Position numbers and translations under genes: made by a program. Below the pieces are notes generated by a model, which did not search any database, was not told the DNA's origin, and saw only the letters and a list, made by a program, of their open reading frames with translations. Positions 43,907 to 53,464 of a stretch of 64,000 nucleotides of DNA are shown here, piece after piece; within the stretch, counting starts at the first letter, position 1, and every line of letters begins with the position of its first letter. This DNA comes from Actinophytocola sp963727495 (GTDB lineage: Bacteria; Actinomycetota; Actinomycetes; Mycobacteriales; Pseudonocardiaceae), in assembly GCA_963727495.1 (NCBI GenBank), contig CAVSGQ010000006.1, positions 186,001 through 250,000 of the forward strand, given 5' to 3'.

Positions 43907-44506
43907 ATGACGACGATCCGTCACACTCCGTCACCCAACCGCGTCGCGGACGACGTGTTGCTCGACGCGGCCATGGAGTGCGTGCTGGCGGTCGGCGTGC
44001 GCCGCACCACGCTGAGCGACGTCGCGCGGACGGCGGATGTGAGCCGGATGACGCTGTACCGGCGGTTCCCGGACGTGCGCGGCATGCTGTCGGCACTGAT
44101 CACCCGCGAGTTCGGCAAGATCATGACGGAGGCCAACCGGATCGCGGGGCCCGAGCCGACCGCGCGCGGGCAGCTGGTGGTCGCGGCCGTGCACACGATC
44201 CGCGGGCTGGCCGAGAACCCGTTGATGCACGCGGTGATCGAGCGGGACGCGGAGATGCTGCTGCCCTACATCATGGAGCGGATCGGCACCAGCCAGCGGA
44301 TGACCGAGGAGTTCCTGCGCGTGCAGCTTGCCGCCGGGCAGCGGGACGGCTCGATCCGGACGGCCGACCCCGCCGTCCAGGCCCGCACGATCTTCCTGCT
44401 GCTGCAGCCCTACGTGTTCGCCATCCGGCCCTCGACCTCCGACCTGTCCCTCGACGACCTGCTGGTGGAGCTGGCCCACCTGCTCGACGCGGCGCTGCGC
44501 CCATGA
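43907..44506 (+). CDS. TetR family regulator (Rv2250c-like)
   Basis: A 199-residue regulator. The N-terminal helix-turn-helix is VRRTTLSDVARTADVSRMTLYRRFPDVRGMLSALI, and the rest is an all-helical ligand domain. Its stop overlaps the glpD start (ATGA), and it is divergent from the FAD oxidase, so it most likely controls both through the shared 16-base interval. Gene order matches Mycobacterium Rv2249c-Rv2251. The effector is unknown; a glycerol phosphate or acyl derivative would fit. Confidence 0.88.
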   Translation: MTTIRHTPSPNRVADDVLLDAAMECVLAVGVRRTTLSDVARTADVSRMTLYRRFPDVRGMLSALITREFGKIMTEANRIAGPEPTARGQLVVAAVHTIRGLAENPLMHAVIERDAEMLLPYIMERIGTSQRMTEEFLRVQLAAGQRDGSIRTADPAVQARTIFLLLQPYVFAIRPSTSDLSLDDLLVELAHLLDAALRP

Positions 44507-46050
44507 ACACCTCGTTGAACGCCGCCCGGCGGGCGGGCGAACTGGCGGCGCTGGCGGCCGGCGAGGTGGTGGACCTGCTGGTGGTCGGCGGCGGCGTGAC
44601 CGGCGCGGGCATCGCGCTGGACGCGGCCGCGCGCGGGCTGTCGGTGGCGCTCGTGGAGGCGCGCGACCTGGCGTCCGGCACGTCACGCTGGTCGAGCAAG
44701 CTGGTGCACGGCGGCCTGCGCTACCTGGCGAAGGGCGAGGTGCGGCTGGCGCACGAGAGCGCGGTGGAGCGCGGCATCCTGATGACCCGCACGGCCCCGC
44801 ACCTCTCCCGCGCGCTGCCGCAGCTGTTTCCCCTGCACGAGCACGTCTCCCACGGCGGCGCGGCGTTCGTGATGACCGGCCTGCGCGCGGGCGACGCGCT
44901 GCGCCGGGCCGCGCGGACGCCCTCGTCGCTGCTTCCCGGACCGCGCAGGGTGTCCGGCCCGGAGGCCCTGGCGCTGGCCCCGGGCCTGCGCACCCATGGC
45001 CTGCGCGGCGGCCTGCTGTCGTTCGACGGCCAGCTCACCGACGACGCGCGCCTGGTGGTGGCGCTCGCGCGAACCGCGGCCGGGCTGGGCGCGCGGATCC
45101 TCACCCGCCTGCGGGTCACCGCCGCGGCCGGCGACGGCGTCGAGGCCCGCGACGAGCTGACCGGCGAGGTGGTCACGCTGCGGGCGCGCAGCGTGGTGAA
45201 CGCGGCCGGCGTGTGGGCCGGGTCGCTGGTCGGCTCCGTGCGGCTGCGCCCGTCGCTGGGCTCGCACGTGGTGGTCGACGGGGGCCGGCTCGGGATCACC
45301 GGCACGGCGCTGACCGTGCCGGTGCCCGGCGAGCGGAACCGCTTCGTGATCGTGCTGCCGCAACGGAACGGGCTCGTCTACATCGGACTCACCGACGAGC
45401 CCTTCGACGGCCCTGTCCCGGACGAGCCGGTGGCCCCGGCGTCCGATGTGGACTTCCTGCTGTCGGTGGCGTCGTCGGTGCTGGAGCGCCCGCTGCGCGG
45501 CGAGGATGTGCTGGGCAGCTACGCCGGGCTGCGGCCGCTGCTGGAGGGCGCCGGGCGCAGTGCGGACCTGTCCCGCCGGCACGCGGTGCTCACCGCGCCG
45601 AACGGCGTGCTGACGATCGTCGGCGGGAAGCTGACCACGTACCGGAAGATGGCCGAGGACGCGGTGGACGCCGCGGTGGACGCCGCCGCGCTGCCGGCGG
45701 GCCCGTCGACGACGCACGACCTGCCCCTGGTCGGCGCCGGCACCCGCTACCACTTGTCCACTGTGGACGCCCCGGCGCGGCTGGTGGCGAGCTACGGCAC
45801 CGAGGCGCCGCGGGTGGCGGCGCTGGCGTCGTTCGACCCGGAACTGGGCGCGCCGGTCGGCGGGGACAGCGAGATCACCGGGGCCGAGGTGGTGTGGGCG
45901 GTGCGCCACGAGGGCGCGCTGGACGCGGAGGACGTGCTGCACCGCCGGACCAGGATCGGCCTCGTGCCACGGCGACTCGACGCCGCCCGGCCCCGGGTGA
46001 CGGACCTGGTCGACCGCGCGCTCGCCGGCCTGGCACCGACCTCGCCCTGA
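44503..46050 (+). CDS. glpD: glycerol-3-phosphate dehydrogenase (FAD-dependent)
   Basis: A 515-residue flavoenzyme with the dinucleotide motif VVGGGVTGAGIALDAAARG at about 27-45, the family signature ASGTSRWSSKLVHGGLRYL, and GSYAGLRPLLEG with GGKLTTYRKMAEDAV for the substrate and flavin sites. It oxidises sn-glycerol 3-phosphate to dihydroxyacetone phosphate at the membrane, passing electrons to menaquinone. It is translationally coupled to the TetR gene. The C-terminal domain is complete (VTDLVDRALAGL). A hairpin follows the stop. Confidence 0.92.
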   Translation: MNTSLNAARRAGELAALAAGEVVDLLVVGGGVTGAGIALDAAARGLSVALVEARDLASGTSRWSSKLVHGGLRYLAKGEVRLAHESAVERGILMTRTAPHLSRALPQLFPLHEHVSHGGAAFVMTGLRAGDALRRAARTPSSLLPGPRRVSGPEALALAPGLRTHGLRGGLLSFDGQLTDDARLVVALARTAAGLGARILTRLRVTAAAGDGVEARDELTGEVVTLRARSVVNAAGVWAGSLVGSVRLRPSLGSHVVVDGGRLGITGTALTVPVPGERNRFVIVLPQRNGLVYIGLTDEPFDGPVPDEPVAPASDVDFLLSVASSVLERPLRGEDVLGSYAGLRPLLEGAGRSADLSRRHAVLTAPNGVLTIVGGKLTTYRKMAEDAVDAAVDAAALPAGPSTTHDLPLVGAGTRYHLSTVDAPARLVASYGTEAPRVAALASFDPELGAPVGGDSEITGAEVVWAVRHEGALDAEDVLHRRTRIGLVPRRLDAARPRVTDLVDRALAGLAPTSP

Positions 46051-46078
46051 CCGCCCGGAAGCCGGCCCGAACGGAACG

Positions 46079-46110
46079 GAGCCGGCCACCGCAGACCCGG
46101 TGACCGGCTC
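46079..46110. terminator. bidirectional hairpin between glpD and the effector gene
   Basis: GAGCCGGCCACC pairs with GGTGACCGGCTC with one bulge, around an eight-base loop. It lies between two convergent genes and can serve both. Confidence 0.65.
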
Positions 46111-46125
46111 GGTCCGGACGAGTAC

Positions 46126-47796
46126 CTACTGGCCGCCCTGGGCCGCGCGCAGGCGCTCGGCCACCTGGTGGACCTCCTCCGGCGTGCCGACGATCTCGAA
46201 GTGCATCTCGTCGTGGCGGCCGGTGTAGTCGCCGCCCCAGCGGACCACGTTGTCGACCTCGCCCAGGATGTTGTGGATCTCGTCGACCTGGGTCTGGTTG
46301 AACGTGCCGGTCGCGCCGAGCACGTGGCGGGTCGCGTTGACGTCGACGGCGGTGGCGCTCGCGTGGTTGGAGATGTCCCCGCTGCCCCGCACGTTGCGGT
46401 GGGCGTATCCCCAGTCGTCGTGCTCGCCCGCGTCGGAGTCCATGTCGACGTTCTCCACCCGCGAGTTGACCTGACCGAGCACGTGCATGAGCACGTCACC
46501 CGCGTCGCCGTCGGCCACGTTCACCCGGGTGTTGGTGCCCGGGATGGTCCGCATGCCGCGCGGCGGGTCGACCGGCCAGCGGTTCTGCGACACCGGGCCG
46601 GTGGTCCGCGCGGCCGCGGCGCCACCCCCGCCGGCCACCGGCGGCGCCTGCACCGGCCCCGCGGCCGGCGTCTGGGCCTGCGCGGTCTGCACGCCACCCG
46701 TCGCGTTCGCGCCGGCCACCGGCGGGGCCGCGGCGACGGCCCCGGTGCCGGACTGCTGGGCGTAGGTCCGCTGCACGCCGTCGGCGTTCGCGCCGGCCAT
46801 CTCCGGTTGCGTGTACCGGTAGCCGGGCGCGACCTGCTGGGCGGAGACCTGCTGCACGCCACCGGTGCCGTTCGCGCCGGCCATCGCCGGCTGCTGCCAC
46901 TGGTAGCCGGAGGCGACCTGCTGGCGGGCCACCTGCTCCACGCCGCCGCCGTTGGGGTTGGTGTCCGTGGCCATGGCGCCGTTGCTGGTCACCTGCGTGG
47001 TCGACAGCGCCTGCGGCTGCTGCGCGCTCGCCTTGCCGCCGATCATGTCCAGCAACTGCTTGACCTGCTGGGCGATCTGCACGACCTTCTGCACGATCTG
47101 CATGATCTTCTGCAGGGTCTGGATCAGCGACTGGATCTCCTGCGCCATCTTCTGCGCGGTCTGCACGGCCTTCTGCACCGACTGCGCGATGCCCAGCGCC
47201 ACGCTCGCGCCGAAGGACAGCCAGGACTTCGACAGCGCGTCGATGCAGATCTGGATGATCTTCTGCACCGCCTGGCTGATCAGGTCCATGACCGTCTTGC
47301 GCGCCTGCGCGACGGCCTGCCCGCCCTGCTGCATCGCGCTCGACACCGCACGGCTCGCCTCGGACAGCGCGGACAGGCCGTTGGCCTGGTTGGTGCTGGC
47401 CGCGCGGTAGCCGTCGGCCGCGGTGCCGGTCCACGACCGGGTCTGGTCGACCGACGCCTGGCGGTACTGGTCCGCGGTGGAGGACAGGTTGCCCGAGCAG
47501 CCGCCCCACGACGACGCCGAGGAGCTGATCGACCCCGAGTCGCCCTTCAGCACGTCGAAAGGCTCGCGCAGGAACGACACCGCGCCGAGCACCCAGCCCA
47601 CGCCGGCCGAGCCGATGGCGCCGAGCGGGTCGCCGGCGACGTTGAGCACGTCCATGCCGACCTTGACCACGCCCATGCCCGCGGACAGCCAGTCGCCGTT
47701 GTCGATCGCGCTCGACGTCGAGCGGATGTCGTTGAGCAGGTCCTGGCCGGAGTTGTGCTGCGTCCCGGTCCGGGAGGCCACCAGGGTGTCGTTCAT
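46126..47796 (-). CDS. putative type VII effector with C-terminal M15 peptidase domain
   Basis: A 556-residue protein. Residues 1-190 are helical and WXG/PPE-like (SSASSWGGCSGNLSSTADQYRQASVDQTRSW). A long Gln-rich coiled coil follows (about 195-290), then four degenerate repeats of about 28 residues ending in AGAN, and a C-terminal M15-type domain with H478 (SNHAS), D485 (AVDVNA), E530 and H532 (HDEMHFEI), the zinc set of L-Ala-D-Glu and VanY-like peptidases. There is no signal peptide. Coupling by ATGA to an EspC-like gene suggests ESX export. It would cut peptidoglycan peptides, in the wall or in a rival. Confidence 0.78.
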   Translation of the reverse strand: MNDTLVASRTGTQHNSGQDLLNDIRSTSSAIDNGDWLSAGMGVVKVGMDVLNVAGDPLGAIGSAGVGWVLGAVSFLREPFDVLKGDSGSISSSASSWGGCSGNLSSTADQYRQASVDQTRSWTGTAADGYRAASTNQANGLSALSEASRAVSSAMQQGGQAVAQARKTVMDLISQAVQKIIQICIDALSKSWLSFGASVALGIAQSVQKAVQTAQKMAQEIQSLIQTLQKIMQIVQKVVQIAQQVKQLLDMIGGKASAQQPQALSTTQVTSNGAMATDTNPNGGGVEQVARQQVASGYQWQQPAMAGANGTGGVQQVSAQQVAPGYRYTQPEMAGANADGVQRTYAQQSGTGAVAAAPPVAGANATGGVQTAQAQTPAAGPVQAPPVAGGGGAAAARTTGPVSQNRWPVDPPRGMRTIPGTNTRVNVADGDAGDVLMHVLGQVNSRVENVDMDSDAGEHDDWGYAHRNVRGSGDISNHASATAVDVNATRHVLGATGTFNQTQVDEIHNILGEVDNVVRWGGDYTGRHDEMHFEIVGTPEEVHQVAERLRAAQGGQ

Positions 47797-48116
47797 GCCT
47801 GCGTCCCTCCCGTCGGCACGGCCTTGCCGAACAGCGACGCGTGCTGCTCGTCGATCGCCTGGTACGCGTCCGCCGCCTGGCTGAGCCCGGACTGCACCTG
47901 GTCGACCGTCTGGCTCGCGCGGTCGATGCCCTGCCGCAGTTCGCCGCACGCCTGGGTGATCGCGGCGGCGAAGAACTCCGCGATCTGGCCGAACGCGCCG
48001 CCGCCGACCGAGTCCTGCGCACCGCCGGAGGCCGACCGCACCGCCACCGCGATGTTCGTCACCGTGGTCGCGTGCGCCCGCACCTCCCCGATGCTGACGT
48101 TGAAACCTTCTCCCAT
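47793..48116 (-). CDS. EspC/WXG-like type VII secretion protein
   Basis: A 107-residue helical-hairpin protein of the ESX-associated type (EspC/DUF2580-like): VSIGEVRAHATTVTNIAVAVRSAS in helix 1, a glycine turn (VGGGAFG in place of WXG) and GIDRASQTVDQVQSGLSQAADAYQAIDEQH in helix 2. Its stop overlaps the start of the 556-residue protein, so the two are made together and may form the secretion complex. No ESX core gene (EccC, EccD) is present in the window. Confidence 0.78.
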   Translation of the reverse strand: MGEGFNVSIGEVRAHATTVTNIAVAVRSASGGAQDSVGGGAFGQIAEFFAAAITQACGELRQGIDRASQTVDQVQSGLSQAADAYQAIDEQHASLFGKAVPTGGTQA

Positions 48117-48180
48117 GGGATCCCGCCGATCGTCCGTCGAAACTCGAACGCCCCCGACCCGACCCGGCCGGAGGCCGATT

Positions 48181-48618
48181 TCACTTGATCACTTCTGGTG
48201 GGTCGTCGAAGTACTCGTCGTCGGGGCGCTTGTCGCGGTGCTTCTCGACGTTGAACACGTCGTCGCGGCCGTCGCCGGTCCAGCCCTCCGGCAGGTGCTC
48301 CTTGACCGCCTCCAGCGCGGCGCCCTCGCCGACGAACTTCGTCATCACGTCCACGACCTGAGCACCGACGTCCCGCTGCGCCTGCCGCGTGGTCTCGAGG
48401 ATCACCTGCGCGAGGTGCTCGGGCTCGAGGTCCCGCACCCCCGGCCGGAGCACCAGGTCGCTGGTCGCGCCGCTGGCGTTCACCCGCACCGTCACCTCAC
48501 CGTCCTGCGAGGTGGCCGAACCGCCGACCGTCTTGAGCGCCTTCTCCGCCTTCTCCGCCTTCTGGGCCGCGTCCCGCAACTTCTCGTCGTACTGCGCGAA
48601 CCACTTGTCCGGGTCCAT
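48181..48618 (-). CDS. YbaB/EbfC-family protein
   Basis: A 145-residue protein with the YbaB pattern: an N-terminal coiled helix (FAQYDEKLRDAAQKAEKAEKALKTV), central strands GEVTVRVNASGATSDLVL, and a helix PEHLAQVILETTRQAQRDV. The acidic C-terminal tail (DEYFDDPPEVIK) is extra. Classic YbaB binds DNA, but divergent copies commonly lie at the front of WXG/ESX substrate cassettes in actinobacteria and are probably chaperones or scaffolds there. The gap to the EspC-like gene is 64 bases. Confidence 0.8.
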   Translation of the reverse strand: MDPDKWFAQYDEKLRDAAQKAEKAEKALKTVGGSATSQDGEVTVRVNASGATSDLVLRPGVRDLEPEHLAQVILETTRQAQRDVGAQVVDVMTKFVGEGAALEAVKEHLPEGWTGDGRDDVFNVEKHRDKRPDDEYFDDPPEVIK

Positions 48619-48810
48619 GCCCTCGCCACCCCACCGGTTCTTGCTGGATCATGACTGCATCCTGGCCGGAAGATACGCCAGCCAGGACCGCCGAAGGTCG
48701 TAGTTCAGCGAACAATTTTCAAACGTAATCCGGCGCGGACGCCCGGTAATCGGCCGTGGTCGGGGGCACTGGATACTGTTCGTCGTCCTGGGAAATCGAG
48801 GAGGGCAGGC

Positions 48811-49719
48811 GTGCCACCAGCGGTACTGGAGGTGGATCGGATCGCCAAGAGCTACGGACCGGTGACGGCCTGCCGGGACGTCAGCTTCACCGTCGCTCCC
48901 GGCGAGATCTTCGGGTTCGTCGGCGGCAACGGCGCCGGGAAGACCACGACGATGCGGATCGTGCTCGGCGTGCTCACCCCGGACGCCGGCGAGGTGCGGC
49001 TGGGCGGCGTGCCGGCCACACCCGCCGACCGCCGCCGGATGGGCTACCTGCCAGAGGAACGCGGGCTCTACCCGCGGATGCGGGTGCTCGACCACCTCGT
49101 CTACCTCGCCGAACTGCACGGGATGAGCACGAACGACGCGCACCGCGCCGCCGAGGTCTGGATCGCCCGGCTCGGGCTGCGCGACCGGCGCGGCGAGCGC
49201 GTCCAACGGCTCAGCCTCGGCAACCAGCAGCGCGTGCAGTTCGCCGCCGCGCTCGTGCACGGCCCGGACCTGCTGGTCCTGGACGAGCCGTTCGCCGGGC
49301 TGGACCCGCTCGCCGTGGACGTGCTGAGCGAGGTGCTGCGCGAGCGTGCCGCCGCCGGGGCGCCGGTGCTGTTCTCCAGCCACCAGCTGGATCTGGTGGA
49401 GCGGCTGTGCAACCGGATCGGAATCATCCAGAATGGACACATGATCGCCGCCGGGACCGTCGCCGAGCTGACCGCGAGCAGCCGGGTGGAGCTGCTCGTC
49501 GACGCGCCGGCCGCGCCGCCCGGCTGGGCGGCGGCCATCCCCGGCGTCGAGGTCCTCGAAGTCCACAATGGACGTACCCGGCTGCACCTGAGCGGCGCCG
49601 CGGACGACCAGGCGGTGCTCTCCGCCGCGCTGGCGACCGGCCCGGTGCGCGAGTTCACCCGGCTGCGGCCCACCCTGGCCCAGCTCTACCGGGACGTGGT
49701 GGTGCCCGGTGGCAGCTGA
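48811..49719 (+). CDS. ABC transporter ATP-binding protein (NatA-like)
   Basis: A 302-residue ATPase with Walker A GGNGAGKTTT (38-47), signature LSLGNQQ (134-140), Walker B LLVLDEP (154-160) and H-loop H191, then a C-terminal extension of about 90 residues typical of NatA and drug-export subunits. The signature has L-G-N in place of G-G-Q, as in the NatA branch. A GAGGAGGG site precedes the GTG. It overlaps the permease gene by 11 bases and powers that exporter. Confidence 0.9.
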   Translation: MPPAVLEVDRIAKSYGPVTACRDVSFTVAPGEIFGFVGGNGAGKTTTMRIVLGVLTPDAGEVRLGGVPATPADRRRMGYLPEERGLYPRMRVLDHLVYLAELHGMSTNDAHRAAEVWIARLGLRDRRGERVQRLSLGNQQRVQFAAALVHGPDLLVLDEPFAGLDPLAVDVLSEVLRERAAAGAPVLFSSHQLDLVERLCNRIGIIQNGHMIAAGTVAELTASSRVELLVDAPAAPPGWAAAIPGVEVLEVHNGRTRLHLSGAADDQAVLSAALATGPVREFTRLRPTLAQLYRDVVVPGGS

Positions 49720-50911
49720 GCCCCGGCCCGCACGCACCGTCTACCTCGTGGCCCGGCGCGAGCTGAACACGCGGCTGCGCACGCGGTCCTTTGTGGTCAG
49801 CACGGTCGTGTCGCTGGTCGTCGTGGTGGGGTTCGTGCTCGCGCAGAGCACGCTGTTCGACGAGGACCGGACCACCCGCATCGGTCTCAACGGGCAGTCC
49901 ATCGCGCTCGCCGGGCAGCTCGAGGACGCCGCGGGCCAGCTCGCCTACCAGGTGACGACCACCGAGGTCACCGACCTCGCCGACGGCCGGGACATGGTCG
50001 CCGACGGCGAGCTGGACGCGCTGGTCAGCGGCGCGCCCGCGGAGCTGCGGGTGCTGGTGCGCGGCGATCTCGACCCGGACCTGCACACCGTCCTCAATGG
50101 ACTTGTGCAGCGGCAGGTGCTGAGCGGGCTGCTCGCCTCGGTCGAGGACCTCGACGCGAACCAGGTGCTGGCGACGGTGGCCAAGGCGGGCGTGCGGGTG
50201 AGCTCGCTCGAACCCGCCGACCCCCAGCACGAGCAGCGCCTGGCGCTCGCGCTGATCATCGTGGCGCTGCTGTACCTGGCGCTGCTGCTGTACGGGTCGA
50301 TGGTCGCGCAGGGCGTGGTGGAGGAGAAGTCCAGCCGGGTGGTGGAGCTGCTGCTGGCCACCGTGCGGCCCTGGCAACTGCTGTCCGGCAAGGTGCTGGG
50401 GGTGGGCCTGGTCGGTCTGATCCAGCTGTTCGCGGTCGGCGCGGTGGGCCTGCTGCTGGCGATCCCGGCCGGGGTGGTGACGATCTCCGGCGCCGCGACC
50501 GGGACGCTCGCCTGGGGGCTGCTGTGGTACCTGCTGGGCTACCTGCTCTACGCCACCGTGTTCGCCGCGGTCGGCTCCCTGGTCTCGCGACAGGAGGACG
50601 TCCAGTCGGTGCTGATGCCGATCAGCATCGTGCTGGTGGTGGCGTTCGTGCTGGGCTTCGCGGTGCTCTCGCGCGACCCGGGCGGCCCGACCGCGACCGT
50701 GCTGTCGCTGCTGCCGCCGTTCTCGCCGATCCTGATGCCGGGCCGGATCGCGCTCGCGGCCACCCCGCTGTGGCAGGTGGGCCTCGCGATCGCGCTCACG
50801 CTGGCGACCGTGGCGCTGCTGGCCCGGGTCGGCGGCCTGGTGTACCGCAGCTCCGTGCTCCACATGGGACAGCGCCTGCGGCTGCGGGACGTGCTGCGCC
50901 CCGCGCGGTGA
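49709..50911 (+). CDS. ABC-2 type permease (NatB-like)
   Basis: A 400-residue ABC-2 membrane subunit: one helix near the N-terminus (SFVVSTVVSLVVVVGFVLA), a large extracellular domain (about 50-180), then five or six helices in the C-terminal half, with VVEEKSSRVVELLLATVRPWQLLSGKVLGVG as the conserved coupling segment. This is the NatB/YhaP layout, linked to sodium, bacteriocin or drug export. The substrate cannot be told from sequence. Confidence 0.88.
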   Translation: MAAEPRPARTVYLVARRELNTRLRTRSFVVSTVVSLVVVVGFVLAQSTLFDEDRTTRIGLNGQSIALAGQLEDAAGQLAYQVTTTEVTDLADGRDMVADGELDALVSGAPAELRVLVRGDLDPDLHTVLNGLVQRQVLSGLLASVEDLDANQVLATVAKAGVRVSSLEPADPQHEQRLALALIIVALLYLALLLYGSMVAQGVVEEKSSRVVELLLATVRPWQLLSGKVLGVGLVGLIQLFAVGAVGLLLAIPAGVVTISGAATGTLAWGLLWYLLGYLLYATVFAAVGSLVSRQEDVQSVLMPISIVLVVAFVLGFAVLSRDPGGPTATVLSLLPPFSPILMPGRIALAATPLWQVGLAIALTLATVALLARVGGLVYRSSVLHMGQRLRLRDVLRPAR

Positions 50912-50964
50912 ACGCCACCTCCCCCGCGCCCGGCGGGGGCCTGGCGCCGTTCACCGCGGGAGCC

Positions 50965-52326
<1,362 letters not shown>

Positions 52327-52416
52327 GCGTGTCCCTCTCAACAAACTTGTCTTTGGTGTTAACGCTAGTGCGATCCGCGCCGCCCGGACAGTCCACACGG
52401 TGTGGGCCATGGCACT

Positions 52417-53373
52417 TTACGGGTGAATTCGCAGCTCAGCAGCGTAGGGAGGCTCCGCCCCGGCCCGGGAGACGGTCACCGCCGCGGCCCGCGCCGCGTA
52501 GCCCAGCGCCGCCCGCCAGCCGGCGGGACCGACGTCACGCACCGCCGCCCGGGTGGTGACGCGGTGTTCGTGCAGCCAGTGCAGCAGCGCGCCGTGCACC
52601 GTGTCGCCGGCGCCGATGGTGTCGACGACGGTGGCCGGCACGGTCGGCACCTCGACCGCACCGCCGTCCGCGGTGAGCGCGACGATGCCGTACGCGCCGT
52701 GGGTGACCACCGCCGCGGCCGGGCCGCCGGTGAGCCATTCCCGGACGGTGCCGAGCACCCCGTCCACGCCACCGCCCGTCCCGTCCGCGAGCCACACGGC
52801 GTCCTCAACGGACAGTTTGAGCACCCCGATGTCGGGCAGCCAGGAGAAGAACCGCTTCCGGTAGCCGGCCGGGTCCGCGACGATGCCCGGCCGGATGTTC
52901 GGGTCGAGCACGGTCAGCCCGCCGCGCGCGGAATGCCGGCGCAGCACCGTCTCGTAGGTCGTGGCGCCGGGTTCCAGCAGCAGCGAGAGGGTGCCGAGGG
53001 ACAGCGTGGTCACGTCGGCGGGCAGCTCGCCGGGGTCGGCCACCAGCCGGTCGGCCGTACCGTCCACATGGAACGAGTAGCGCGCGGAGCCGTCCGGCCC
53101 GATGCCGGCGACCGCGAGCGTGGTCGGCTCGTCGCCGCGCTGGACCAGCGAGGTGTCCACACCGGACACCTCGAGCCGCTCCAGGAGGGCGTCGCCGAAC
53201 GCGTCGGTGGACAGCCGGGACAGGAACCGCACGGGCGCGCCGAGCCGCCCGAGGGCGACCGCGACGTTGTACGGGCCGCCGCCGAGCAGGGGCAGCAGGG
53301 CGCCCAGCTCGCCCGCCCCCGTGGCCGGCGCCGGGACGAGGTCGACCAGGGCCTCACCGCCGACACAGAGCAT
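52417..53373 (-). CDS. PfkB family carbohydrate kinase
   Basis: A 318-residue ribokinase-fold kinase: MLCVGGEALVDLVP at the start, the glycine-rich GGGPYNVAVALGRLGAPVRFLSRLSTDAFGDALLERL substrate segment, and GAGDTVHG with catalytic D257 near the end. The sequence resembles fructokinases, but PfkB members phosphorylate many sugars and nucleosides. The ATG at 53373 has a GAGGTGG site. It is divergent from the acyl-CoA dehydrogenase across 91 bases and is not in a sugar operon. Confidence 0.87.
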   Translation of the reverse strand: MLCVGGEALVDLVPAPATGAGELGALLPLLGGGPYNVAVALGRLGAPVRFLSRLSTDAFGDALLERLEVSGVDTSLVQRGDEPTTLAVAGIGPDGSARYSFHVDGTADRLVADPGELPADVTTLSLGTLSLLLEPGATTYETVLRRHSARGGLTVLDPNIRPGIVADPAGYRKRFFSWLPDIGVLKLSVEDAVWLADGTGGGVDGVLGTVREWLTGGPAAAVVTHGAYGIVALTADGGAVEVPTVPATVVDTIGAGDTVHGALLHWLHEHRVTTRAAVRDVGPAGWRAALGYAARAAAVTVSRAGAEPPYAAELRIHP

Positions 53374-53464
53374 GGGCCACCTCACGACTCGATTCGGATG
53401 GTTACCCGATAGTAGGGCGTCATACTGATTTACGTCCGAGCAATGACCTGCGGAGGAGCGTGAG

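Noticed and set aside
48181..48618. YbaB-like gene as part of a recR/dnaX locus
   Set aside because: No recombination or replication genes are adjacent; its neighbours are type VII secretion proteins.
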